Assembly (NCBI GenBank): GCA_964525165.1
Contig: CAZGGG010000002.1
Coordinates: 62,001 to 126,000 of the forward strand
Direction of reading: 5' to 3'
Origin: JAWLFI01 sp964525165
Lineage (GTDB): Bacteria > Bacteroidota > Bacteroidia > Chitinophagales > Saprospiraceae
DNA length: 64,000 bases
The notes under the pieces are model-generated. The model had not been told where the DNA came from and did not search any database. It saw nothing but the letters and a program-made list of their open reading frames with translations. The translations under genes were made by a program, and so were the position numbers. This document shows, piece by piece, positions 43,594 to 52,321 of this stretch (its first letter is position 1; every line of letters starts with the position of its first letter).

Positions 43594-45873
43594 CTACTCA
43601 ATGATATAAGTGTCGTCTTGTTGATTCATTTGCTCATCTAAATCGGCCGGTTGTTCCAGCACTTCCATTTCACCATGCGCTTCGCCGGTGCCATATACTT
43701 GCCCTAAAATCGGTGCAATGACCAATCCCACCAAGCAGGTTAATTTGATCAAAATATTCATGGAAGGTCCTGAAGTATCTTTAAACGGATCTCCAACGGT
43801 ATCTCCGGTTACGGCTGCTTTATGCGCATCAGAACCTTTATAGGTCATTTTACCATTGATTTCTACTCCGGCTTCAAATGATTTCTTTGCATTATCCCAG
43901 GCACCTCCGGCATTATTCTGGAAAATCGCCCACATAACACCTGACACTGCTACACCTGCCATATAAGCTCCAAGAGCTTCAGGTCCCATGGTAAATCCAA
44001 TCAAAATGGGCGCTACGATTGTGATAGAACCCGGCAACATCATTTCTTTCAATGCAGCTTGTGTCGAGATTTCTACACATTTTCCATATTCCGGAGTTTC
44101 GGTTCCTTCCAGGATACCAGGTTTTTCTCTAAACTGGCGTCTTACTTCCTCTACCATGGCCATTGCGGCTCTTCCCACTGCGCTCATCGCTAATGCAGAG
44201 AACACTACAGGAATCATCCCTCCTACAAACAAGGCGGCTAATACCTTCGCATCGAAAATATTGATACCATCGATACCTGTGAAGGTTACATATGCTGCAA
44301 ATAATGCTAAGGCCGTCAAGGCTGCAGAAGCAATCGCAAATCCTTTTCCAATTGCCGCCGTTGTATTTCCTACAGAGTCTAAAATATCTGTTCGCTCTCT
44401 TACCTCAGAAGGCAGCTCACTCATTTCAGCAATACCTCCTGCATTATCTGCAATCGGCCCGAAAGCATCAATCGCTAGCTGCATAGCTGTTGTCGCCATC
44501 ATAGCGGAAGCGGCAATCGCTACACCATAAAATCCGGCGAAGAAATATGCTCCCCAGATGGCTGCTGCAAAAAGGAGTATCGGATAGAATGTAGAAATCA
44601 TTCCGGTCGCTAATCCCGCAATAATATTTGTCGCTGCCCCTGTAGAGGATTGGCGAACTATATTCATCACCGGGGTCTTACCCAAGCCTGTGTAATACTC
44701 AGTTATATAAGAGATCCCTGCACCTACAGATAATCCGATCAAAACAGACCAAAACACATTCATAGAGGTCGTTACAGAATCCTGGAAAGATCCCGCTTCG
44801 AAAATTTGCATATTAATCGTTTCCGGCAACATCCACTGAATCACAAAGAAAGAAGCTACTGCTGTCAAAATGATAGACAACCAGTTTCCTCTGTTCAAAG
44901 CTGCCTGAACTTGAGATTCTTTCGCATCATTATTAGATACTCTTACAAATAGGGTACCGATGATAGAGAAAATAATCCCTAAACCTGCAATCAATACCGG
45001 CAAGAGAATGGGTCCAATTCCTCCAAAAGCATCATCGATACTGCCACCCATGTCTCGGATGACATAATTTCCGAGTACCATAGCTGCTAATACAGTTGCT
45101 ACATAGGAACCAAAAAGGTCAGCACCCATACCGGCTACATCCCCAACATTATCACCTACATTATCTGCAATAGTAGCAGGGTTTCTTGGGTCATCCTCCG
45201 GGATTCCCGCTTCGACTTTACCCACAAGGTCAGCTCCTACGTCGGCAGCCTTTGTATAGATTCCACCTCCTACACGAGCAAACAATGCGATAGATTCAGC
45301 ACCTAAGGAGAATCCTGCCAATACCTCAAGAACAACAGTCATGGCTGCTTGCGCATCCAATTCATTTCCTTTAATCATGGCTGAATTCCATTCTCCCCCC
45401 ATGAAATAGAAGAAGAACAAAACAAATAGTAAGGATAGACCGAATACAGCCAATCCCGCTACTCCTAAGCCCATTACGGTTCCACCACCAAATGAGATAT
45501 TTAATGCTTTGGGCAAGCTGGTTCGAGCCGCCTGCGTGGTTCTCACATTAGCTGCTGTAGCGATACGCATACCAATAAATCCTGCGACAGCACTGAAAGC
45601 TGCTCCAATCACGAAAGCTACAACAATCAACCAATGCGTGGTTGCTACCTGAGTAGAAACAAAACCTAAGAGCGCGCCCGCAATGACTACGAAGATGGCC
45701 AAGGTTCTATATTCTGCTTTCAAAAACGCCATGGCACCTTCTGAAATGTGCTTGGCAATGCCTTTCATGTTTTCCTCTCCGGCATCCTGCTTATTGACAT
45801 AAGAGGATAAATACGCCATGTAGATCAAGGCAATAATCCCGAAACCGGGCAATATGTACACTAAGTTTTCCAT
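43594..45873 (-). CDS. hppA: Membrane ion-pumping pyrophosphatase, K+-dependent H+ type
   Basis: 759 residues, about 16 helices. It couples pyrophosphate hydrolysis to ion export. Active-site motifs DVGADLVGKVE (211-221) and DNVGDNVGDVAG (237-248) are intact. GNTTAAIGKGF near residue 505 has Ala where K+-independent enzymes have Lys, so K+ dependence is predicted. The helix-6 segment DLFGSYVAT (252-260) lacks the glutamate of Na+ pumps (DLFES) and of plant-type H+ pumps (SYAES). Instead helix 5 has Glu193 in GAESIALFA, as in the Flavobacterium-type H+ pumps. An acidic tail of about 30 residues ends the protein. Own terminator. Confidence 0.94.
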   Translation of the reverse strand: MENLVYILPGFGIIALIYMAYLSSYVNKQDAGEENMKGIAKHISEGAMAFLKAEYRTLAIFVVIAGALLGFVSTQVATTHWLIVVAFVIGAAFSAVAGFIGMRIATAANVRTTQAARTSLPKALNISFGGGTVMGLGVAGLAVFGLSLLFVLFFFYFMGGEWNSAMIKGNELDAQAAMTVVLEVLAGFSLGAESIALFARVGGGIYTKAADVGADLVGKVEAGIPEDDPRNPATIADNVGDNVGDVAGMGADLFGSYVATVLAAMVLGNYVIRDMGGSIDDAFGGIGPILLPVLIAGLGIIFSIIGTLFVRVSNNDAKESQVQAALNRGNWLSIILTAVASFFVIQWMLPETINMQIFEAGSFQDSVTTSMNVFWSVLIGLSVGAGISYITEYYTGLGKTPVMNIVRQSSTGAATNIIAGLATGMISTFYPILLFAAAIWGAYFFAGFYGVAIAASAMMATTAMQLAIDAFGPIADNAGGIAEMSELPSEVRERTDILDSVGNTTAAIGKGFAIASAALTALALFAAYVTFTGIDGINIFDAKVLAALFVGGMIPVVFSALAMSAVGRAAMAMVEEVRRQFREKPGILEGTETPEYGKCVEISTQAALKEMMLPGSITIVAPILIGFTMGPEALGAYMAGVAVSGVMWAIFQNNAGGAWDNAKKSFEAGVEINGKMTYKGSDAHKAAVTGDTVGDPFKDTSGPSMNILIKLTCLVGLVIAPILGQVYGTGEAHGEMEVLEQPADLDEQMNQQDDTYIIE

Positions 45874-45989
45874 TCGCTGACGACTTTAATGAATAGTTTG
45901 GTTCAAAATTAAAGCGGCTGCGAAATTACCATTTTTTTGCGGAAACGCAGGAGGAGAACTATGACAATTTGAAGAATACTAGTGAGTCC

Positions 45990-46574
45990 TTATGCGGATT
46001 CTGATTTTTCCTTGAGCCATCTAACTTTTTCTCGGATATCTCCACGCTCTCTGGGCAGCTCCGGCATTTGATGCTTCCCCAAATAAAAAAGACCATAACA
46101 ATGCTCGTCTTCCTCAAGTGGGAGAACTTCCGGACGGCCTACAATAGACGAAGGAGAAGACCAATAACCTCCTAAGTCATTCGCATGGGCAGAGATCCAC
46201 ATATTTTGGACTGCTGCAGCCACCGCTGCCAATTCTTCCCATTCGGGTACTGATTCATTCGAATCCCTCTTCATCACAATAGCGATCACAGCTGCAGATT
46301 GAGCGACTTTCTTTTTCTTATCCTTGTATTTGCGCTCTTTAAATTTCTTCTCGTCTGTTTGCGTTTTGTATTGATTGGCTAAAAAATCTCCCAATTCTTC
46401 CAATTTGGATCCTTGCATGACAATAAACCTCCAAGGTTCAGTCATTTTGTGGGTAGGTGCCCAATTCGCAGACTCTAAAATTTCCCAAATCAATTGTTCC
46501 TCCACAGCCTCGTCAGTGAAAAATCTGGGATAAACACTTTTTCGCTCTCGTATAAATCGGTCTACAGTATGCAT
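45990..46574 (-). CDS. Nitroreductase family protein
   Basis: 194 residues. FMN-binding nitroreductase fold: FIRERKSVYPRFFTDEAV (RRSxRxF-like start), ILESANWAPTHKMTEPWRFIV, an insert rich in Lys (KKFKERKYKDKKKK), AAVAAAVQNMWISAHANDLGGYW, and YGLFYLGKH near the end. Such enzymes reduce nitro groups or quinones with NAD(P)H; the physiological substrate is unknown. It has its own -7 box. Confidence 0.88.
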   Translation of the reverse strand: MHTVDRFIRERKSVYPRFFTDEAVEEQLIWEILESANWAPTHKMTEPWRFIVMQGSKLEELGDFLANQYKTQTDEKKFKERKYKDKKKKVAQSAAVIAIVMKRDSNESVPEWEELAAVAAAVQNMWISAHANDLGGYWSSPSSIVGRPEVLPLEEDEHCYGLFYLGKHQMPELPRERGDIREKVRWLKEKSESA

Positions 46575-46596
46575 ACGCTGTCATTTAGCCTTTCGG

Positions 46597-46604
46597 CAAA
46601 TGTA
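46597..46604 (-). promoter_or_regulatory. Candidate -7 box (TACATTTG) of the nitroreductase gene
   Basis: Exact TAnnTTTG match 22 bases before the ATG. It shows that the nitroreductase is probably not just the tail of the large unit upstream. Confidence 0.45.
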
Positions 46605-46665
46605 ATTCAGATTTTACTAGGCTTCGTCAGCCTTTCATCATATTGGTAGGGTCCTTGGATCTTCC

Positions 46666-47874
46666 CTATTGTTTTAAGAAGAACTTCGCCCCTATACCGG
46701 GCAACCGAAATACATATTGTCCTTGAGGTAAGCCTTGCAGTCCTCGGATTGCCTGTCCCTGTATGACTTGTCCTTCCATGATGATCCGACCATAAAGATC
46801 TATAATTTGGAACTCTGATTGTTGGAGATGAGTCGGCAACGATACAAACAACTGACTGCCCACAGGATTTGGGTAGATCGTGAATGAAGTAGGGGTCACC
46901 GACTGCTGCGCATTGTTCAATAGAGGACAATATTCATCCCGGATACGTGTATCTACCGAAGCAAAGAAATTAGCTTTTTCAACCACGTAAAAGATGGGGA
47001 ACCAATAATCTACATGCCCGGCACCCACCAGTTTGGTGTAAGCGACATTTACAAATTCTTTTTGTGCCTGGGTAAATATCACATCACTCCCGTAGGTGGT
47101 AACTGTTTCAACGGATCTCCCAACACCTACCGGAACCGTCTCATCATCTGATCCATGCAATAAGAATAATTGAGGTTCTCCCATATCTAAAAAGCTAGGA
47201 TCGAACAAAGCGCCTGAGAAAGAGATACAGGCCTGTACTTCAGATGAGTAAGTCTGATTAATGGCATCACCGGTAGAGCCTTCAAGACCACCATTGGCAA
47301 TTACTAAACTATCAAAACCCGCCGGCAGCTCATCATTCTCATCCAGATAGGTGGTATGCAATGCGGTAAATGCTCCTGCTGAAAATCCTCCTACCACTAC
47401 ATAGTCGGGATTCACTTTATAGGGGTTACCTTCTTCCGCTGACTGTCTGAAGAAGCGGATGGCTCCTTTCATATCTCCTATTGCCTTGATGCTGGCATCT
47501 ACCAATTCCAGAGAATCCGGACTACCTAATACGGCAGAAGGAAACAATCGATAGTCAATGGTAGCGGCCACATAGCCTTTTCGGGCAAACTGCTCACAAA
47601 GACCTGTCATGATAGGATCATTACGATCGCCGCTGACAAAAGCCCCACCAAACGCAAAAATCACAAGAGGTCTTTCACTGAAAGTATCATTGTTCGGTGT
47701 ATAGATAGTCATGAACAAATCAATAGTATCACCCAACACATTTGTATTGGATGCATAGTATACATCCTCACTTGAAATAGTATAATTTTCATCGATCAGA
47801 TAACCATCCGAACACTGCGCGGTTAGAGTGAGGATCCCTGACAAAAGGAAAAAGGCGAGTAAAAGTATTCTCAT
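46666..47874 (-). CDS. Secreted alpha/beta-hydrolase (esterase) with T9SS type A domain
   Basis: 402 residues from the ATG at 47874. Signal peptide (LLLAFFLLSGILTLTAQ), then an alpha/beta-hydrolase: FAFGGAFVSGD is the oxyanion loop (75 onward), GGFSAGAFTAL the nucleophile elbow (Ser165), HGSDDETVP the acid loop and GAGHVDYW the catalytic His. The end (FTIYPNPVGSQLFV to FFLKQ) is a type A sorting domain, so it is sent outside by the T9SS. The substrate is not predictable beyond a carboxylic ester. Eleven bases after the MBL gene, last in the five-gene unit. Confidence 0.87.
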   Translation of the reverse strand: MRILLLAFFLLSGILTLTAQCSDGYLIDENYTISSEDVYYASNTNVLGDTIDLFMTIYTPNNDTFSERPLVIFAFGGAFVSGDRNDPIMTGLCEQFARKGYVAATIDYRLFPSAVLGSPDSLELVDASIKAIGDMKGAIRFFRQSAEEGNPYKVNPDYVVVGGFSAGAFTALHTTYLDENDELPAGFDSLVIANGGLEGSTGDAINQTYSSEVQACISFSGALFDPSFLDMGEPQLFLLHGSDDETVPVGVGRSVETVTTYGSDVIFTQAQKEFVNVAYTKLVGAGHVDYWFPIFYVVEKANFFASVDTRIRDEYCPLLNNAQQSVTPTSFTIYPNPVGSQLFVSLPTHLQQSEFQIIDLYGRIIMEGQVIQGQAIRGLQGLPQGQYVFRLPGIGAKFFLKQ

Positions 47875-47885
47875 GATCAATTTTT

Positions 47886-49295
47886 TTAATGGTCAGTTAA
47901 AGTATAAGCTTTCCCTAATGAAGGAATATGCACATTTTGAAAGCCAAAAGTTTCTAAGTCTTGTTTAAATGATTCTTGTGCGGCTTCTTCGCCATGTACT
48001 AAATATAGTCTTTTGCATTTGGATCTGTGATTACCGAGAAAGTCGAGCATCTCTAATTTGTCTCCATGAGCTGAAAATGAATCCATAATCTCAATGTCTG
48101 CACGAATAGGAATCCAATCACCAAAGATTTTGATTTGGTCCACTCCGGATTTAATAAGGGCCCCTGCCGTATTGGGCGCACAAAAACCTACAATCAAGAA
48201 TGTGTTTTTGGGATTATCCAGATTGTTGTACATATGATGTCTGATTCTTCCTGCATTCATCATGCCGGCTGCAGAAATGATAATAGCCGGACGATTCATA
48301 GTGTTCAAACTCTTAGACATTTCAGCAGATCGAATATAGATCAGGGAGTTAAAACCGAATGGGTTATCATCTTCTAATAAGTATGCATTGAGCTCATCAT
48401 CATAGCATTCGGGATGAGATCCGAAAACAGTGGTTGCATTGACGGCCAAAGGAGAGTCCACAAATACGGGTATATGCGGTAAAACCCCATCGGTCACCAT
48501 TTGGTCCATCATGTACACAATCTCTTGAGTTCTACCCACGCTAAAGGCAGGAATGATCAACTTCCCTTGCTTTTCTATGCAAGTTTCTTTGATAATTTTC
48601 AGCAGATGATCTTTCTCATCCGGAGCAGATTCGTGCGAACGATCACCATAGGTCGATTCTGAAATCAGATAGTCTGCTGCCGGCATAGGTTGTGGATCTC
48701 TCAAAATGGGGCGATTTGGACGACCAATATCTCCCGTAAAGCCAAAAATGACTTCCTTTCCATCTTCCCGAATTCTCAGTGTTACTGTGGCACTACCCAA
48801 AATGTGACCTGCATCAGTAAACATCAACTCCACATCCGGATGGATTTGAATCCATTCATTATAGCTATAGGTGTGAAATAAATCCATGCACTTTCTGGCA
48901 TGCTCCATATCATACAAGGGCTCCACATTGGCTCGTTTACCCTGGCGCTGTCTTCTCTGATTCTCCCACTTTGCATCTGATTGTTGGATTTTAGCACTAT
49001 CTAACAACATGATCGAACAAAGTGAGCGAGTGGCATGGGTCGCGTGAATCGTTCCTCGAAATCCATCCTTATATAATTTGGGGATTCTTCCACTATGGTC
49101 AATATGGGCGTGAGACAGGATGAGGGTATCAATTTCTTCCGGCCGAAAAAGCCAGCGCTTATTGAAATCTTCCATAGCCTCCTCATCGCCCTGATACAAA
49201 CCGCAATCCAAGAGCATTGTAAACCCATTATCTAAGGTCAATAGATGCGCACTTCCGGTTACCGTTTGCGCTGCTCCACAAAATTGAATTTTCAT
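47886..49295 (-). CDS. Metallo-beta-lactamase / beta-CASP nuclease (Ysh1/CPSF-like)
   Basis: 469 residues. The MBL core has SHAHIDHSG (HxHxDH at 62-67), FTDAGHILGSATV and GFTGDIGRPN. The beta-CASP cap has PAFSVGRTQEIVY (motif A), IIISAAGMMNAGRI (B region) and the C-terminal SFSAHGD. A C-terminal RMMBL segment (LYLVHGEEAA) completes the RNA-specific form. Relatives process or degrade RNA. No signal peptide, so it is cytoplasmic, which makes its place inside a unit of secreted and envelope proteins odd. Thirteen bases after the OmpA-family gene. Confidence 0.9.
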   Translation of the reverse strand: MKIQFCGAAQTVTGSAHLLTLDNGFTMLLDCGLYQGDEEAMEDFNKRWLFRPEEIDTLILSHAHIDHSGRIPKLYKDGFRGTIHATHATRSLCSIMLLDSAKIQQSDAKWENQRRQRQGKRANVEPLYDMEHARKCMDLFHTYSYNEWIQIHPDVELMFTDAGHILGSATVTLRIREDGKEVIFGFTGDIGRPNRPILRDPQPMPAADYLISESTYGDRSHESAPDEKDHLLKIIKETCIEKQGKLIIPAFSVGRTQEIVYMMDQMVTDGVLPHIPVFVDSPLAVNATTVFGSHPECYDDELNAYLLEDDNPFGFNSLIYIRSAEMSKSLNTMNRPAIIISAAGMMNAGRIRHHMYNNLDNPKNTFLIVGFCAPNTAGALIKSGVDQIKIFGDWIPIRADIEIMDSFSAHGDKLEMLDFLGNHRSKCKRLYLVHGEEAAQESFKQDLETFGFQNVHIPSLGKAYTLTDH

Positions 49296-49308
49296 AGTAT
49301 GATTAACT

Positions 49309-51348
49309 TTAGTCAGGCTGTGTTTTCCGATAACGAATTTCTGCCTCGGACTCCATTTTCGTTACTTTCACTTCTGTCCTCCGATTGAATTGATGCTCCT
49401 CATCCTCACAGCTTACTCCATCCTTGCATCTGTTTCTGATACGGGACTCTCCATATCCAATGGCCACAATTCGATTGGCAGCGATTCCTTTTGCCGTAAG
49501 GTATTCCTTGGCGGCTTCTGCTCTTCGCAGAGATAATTTCAAATTATACATATCCCCTCCCCTGCTATCTGTATGGGCGGACAATTCGATTTTCATGCTT
49601 GGATATACCTTCATTACCTCTCCCAATGCATCTAGCTCATCTTGCGCTCCTACCCGGATCGCCGACTTATTGAAATCGTAATAAATTTGGTCAAGAACGA
49701 TCACATCGCCTTTTTCTACCTTGCGAACTTTTTCCTTTACCTCTTCAATGGCTATTGCTTCACGCTCCGCAGGTTTTGGCACCAATCGAAACAAAACAGA
49801 CACTCTTTTCACATCCTCTGATTGAGGAGCCACATAGAAAGTATCGGGATAATATCCGGCTTTACTTCCTATGACATTGTAACCTTTATTGTGAGCAATA
49901 CAGATCTCTGAAGTCCTCGGAAAGTCATATTGCATGACTTCTTCATCTTGCAAGCTTGATAACTGGATGGAAAATTTGCTTGCCATCTTTCCCTCCTCCT
50001 GAATCGCCTCTACTTCAAGGGGTAGGCAGAAGACCTCGTCCAGCATAATTCGATACACAGAATCGGCCGTTTCATAGCGGAGGGGTAATTCAAACTCACC
50101 ATAACCCGGCTTGAAGAAGATCAAACTATAATTCATCATCGGTTCAATCATAAAACTGGCCGTTCCATTGCGATCTGTGACGTAATCCGGAGCCGGTAGT
50201 TCCAAGGCACGTTTTCGCTCCACTTCCAGTGTCAAGCCCTGATTCTGTTCATCTTCTACAATGAGGGTCTTATAGGCGGAGCGATCCTTGATGAGCCCCT
50301 GTTCATCGACAGGATAAATCCATATACTGGTATTATTAAGTCTCATTTGACTGAGCCTGTTTTGCACAATCAGCTGAACCGATTTAGGCTCCGGACGCAC
50401 TATTTCTTCAAACAAATGGACCGTAGATTGGAAGGCATAGATATCATCCTTACCCTCACCTTCCGGTCGATCACTTGAGAAGAACCCTCTGTATCCGGTA
50501 GCATCAAAGGTGATTCCGATGTCATCCTCCCGCGAATTGAAAGGCGCTCCTAAATTTTCAGATGCTGACCATTGCGTTCCATCCAAAACGGATAGATAAA
50601 AGTCAAACTTTCCTTTTCCTCCTCGTCGGTCGCTCGAAAAGAACAAATAGTGATTCTTATAAAGAAAAGGGAAAGCTTCGTTTTTGCTACTATTTACATT
50701 TGCGCCCAAATTAAAGGGATCGGACCATTGGCCATCGACTTTTTCTACTCCATATAAATCATAACCTCCGTATCCACCGGGACGATTACTTGAAAATATG
50801 AGGAAATTTCCGTCTTCTGACAAAGTAGGATGGAAACTAGTGGATCCCTCCAGATTAAAGGGCATAAGTTCCTGATTCATCCAAAAGGTATCTCCTCTGG
50901 TAAGTCTGTAGATAAACATCGTTTCCGGTTCATCATCATCTGTCTTCTGGCTTCTAGTGCGAGACAAAAACATTTGCTGCTGATCTGCAGAAAAAGCTAC
51001 CGGACCTTTATGGTTTTGCCTGTTTTCATCTACAGCAAAAGGCACTGGAGCAATGGGCATCCCTTCTTCATTGATGGGCGCGTAGCGAAGGCTAAAAAAG
51101 ACTTCCCCTTCTTTATAAGCATCAGGATGAACATCTTTTGCCGAAAGGTAAACAATACCGTTTCGATAATAGACAGGCGAAAACTCCAAACCATCCGTAT
51201 TGATTCGCTTGACTGCTTGGACTGTAAGCGCAGTATCTAAGACTGGCTGCCCAAATTTCAAATCTTCTTTTTGCCCGTATACGGACGAGGCGAAAAACAA
51301 GAACATCAAGACAGAGAAGCCACTGCTAGAAATATCTCGGATTGACAT
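49309..51348 (-). CDS. Beta-propeller plus OmpA-domain envelope protein (T9SS-associated)
   Basis: 679 residues. Signal peptide (FFASSVYGQ). Residues about 30-310 are PD40/WD40-type blades (STSFHPTLSEDGNFLIFSSN, YLFFSSDRRGGKGKFDFYL, RGFFSSDRPEGEGKDDIYAF). About 330-540 are carboxypeptidase-regulatory-like beta modules. The OmpA domain (545-660; YYDFNKSAIR, SAHTDSRGGDMYNLKLSLRR) binds peptidoglycan. The layout resembles PorE and other anchors beside PorP/SprF genes, though without their TPR part or lipobox. The start overlaps the porP-like gene by 23 bases. Confidence 0.88.
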   Translation of the reverse strand: MSIRDISSSGFSVLMFLFFASSVYGQKEDLKFGQPVLDTALTVQAVKRINTDGLEFSPVYYRNGIVYLSAKDVHPDAYKEGEVFFSLRYAPINEEGMPIAPVPFAVDENRQNHKGPVAFSADQQQMFLSRTRSQKTDDDEPETMFIYRLTRGDTFWMNQELMPFNLEGSTSFHPTLSEDGNFLIFSSNRPGGYGGYDLYGVEKVDGQWSDPFNLGANVNSSKNEAFPFLYKNHYLFFSSDRRGGKGKFDFYLSVLDGTQWSASENLGAPFNSREDDIGITFDATGYRGFFSSDRPEGEGKDDIYAFQSTVHLFEEIVRPEPKSVQLIVQNRLSQMRLNNTSIWIYPVDEQGLIKDRSAYKTLIVEDEQNQGLTLEVERKRALELPAPDYVTDRNGTASFMIEPMMNYSLIFFKPGYGEFELPLRYETADSVYRIMLDEVFCLPLEVEAIQEEGKMASKFSIQLSSLQDEEVMQYDFPRTSEICIAHNKGYNVIGSKAGYYPDTFYVAPQSEDVKRVSVLFRLVPKPAEREAIAIEEVKEKVRKVEKGDVIVLDQIYYDFNKSAIRVGAQDELDALGEVMKVYPSMKIELSAHTDSRGGDMYNLKLSLRRAEAAKEYLTAKGIAANRIVAIGYGESRIRNRCKDGVSCEDEEHQFNRRTEVKVTKMESEAEIRYRKTQPD

Positions 51349-52318
51349 ATGTCTCTTTTTTCTCTGGTTGAATGAATGTATATCGGGCAGCTAGCTCTAC
51401 AGAACCACTGGAATAATTTCGAAGCTGGGTTAAGGTAATATCATAAGCAAAGCCAAGATACAATTGCGGGCTCACCTGTACACCCGCCAATATATCCAGA
51501 GACTCTAATAATCCTCTCATGCCATTATAATGGCGGAAGGTCAGACCGGTATAGAACTTCTCATAAAAGCAGAGCATGGCATTCAAATCGACATCTAATG
51601 GAGCCCCTTCCGTCAATCGAATAAGCGCCTGAGGCGTGAGGCTGATATTACGAGACAGATCTATAATATACCCCCCCATGATATTAAAGTGCCTGGCTTC
51701 TCTCGAAGTCTCCAGGTCGATTTGATCAAAATCAATATCTGATTTGGCCAAGCGGGGAATCGAGACGCCAAAGTACATTTTTGGATCGTGATAGTATGCT
51801 CCAAAACCTATATTCGCAACAAACTTATTTTGAACCCCCATGCTGATGGCATTGTCCAGTTGTATCCCTTCTGTGGCCACTAATCTGGGGTCAGAAAAAT
51901 CTTGCTCCAAATAACGCCCGGAAATATTGACGCCCAACCCCAATCGACCGGTCTTACTCACCTTTAATCTGTACACATAAATCCCGTCCAGCGTCAGTGT
52001 CTCTTGTATGCCTATGGTTTGGCGTTCAAAATTGAGTCCTAAAGCGATGCTTTTATTCGCCAGAGGACTATGAATACCGAGTACTTGAGCCTCCGGAGCT
52101 CCTTCCAGCCCCACCCATTGGTTTCTGTATAAAACATGAGCCGAGGGGGCATCCAAAGAGCCTGCATATCCTGCATTGAACTGCATTTTGTTGTACATAA
52201 ACTGAGTATACATTTGCAGTTGTTGTGCTTGCATGCGAGACGCGATCGTCAGAAACGCCATACTGAGTAGCAGCAGACTAAGGAGTTTGATTAATTGTTT
52301 TTGTTTTCTTCCGGACAT
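51326..52318 (-). CDS. PorP/SprF family T9SS membrane protein
   Basis: 330 residues. Signal peptide, then the family hallmark QMYTQFMYNKMQFNAGYAGS, YRNQWVGLEGAP, LGLNFERQTIG and a barrel with repeated GxG strands ending in ELAARYTFI. PorP/SprF-like proteins sit in the outer membrane; SprF of Flavobacterium is required for export of the type B adhesin SprB, encoded beside it. Here the adhesin is 3 bases upstream and the OmpA partner overlaps downstream, so the same pairing is likely. Confidence 0.92.
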   Translation of the reverse strand: MSGRKQKQLIKLLSLLLLSMAFLTIASRMQAQQLQMYTQFMYNKMQFNAGYAGSLDAPSAHVLYRNQWVGLEGAPEAQVLGIHSPLANKSIALGLNFERQTIGIQETLTLDGIYVYRLKVSKTGRLGLGVNISGRYLEQDFSDPRLVATEGIQLDNAISMGVQNKFVANIGFGAYYHDPKMYFGVSIPRLAKSDIDFDQIDLETSREARHFNIMGGYIIDLSRNISLTPQALIRLTEGAPLDVDLNAMLCFYEKFYTGLTFRHYNGMRGLLESLDILAGVQVSPQLYLGFAYDITLTQLRNYSSGSVELAARYTFIQPEKKETYVNPRYF

Positions 52319-52321
52319 ATC

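Noticed and set aside
43988..44530. 180-residue plus-strand frame inside hppA
   Set aside because: Low-complexity antisense of a membrane protein gene; the minus strand encodes intact pyrophosphatase motifs there.
46619..46633. AGGCT/AGCCT hairpin after the esterase gene as terminator
   Set aside because: Only five pairs and no T run on either strand.
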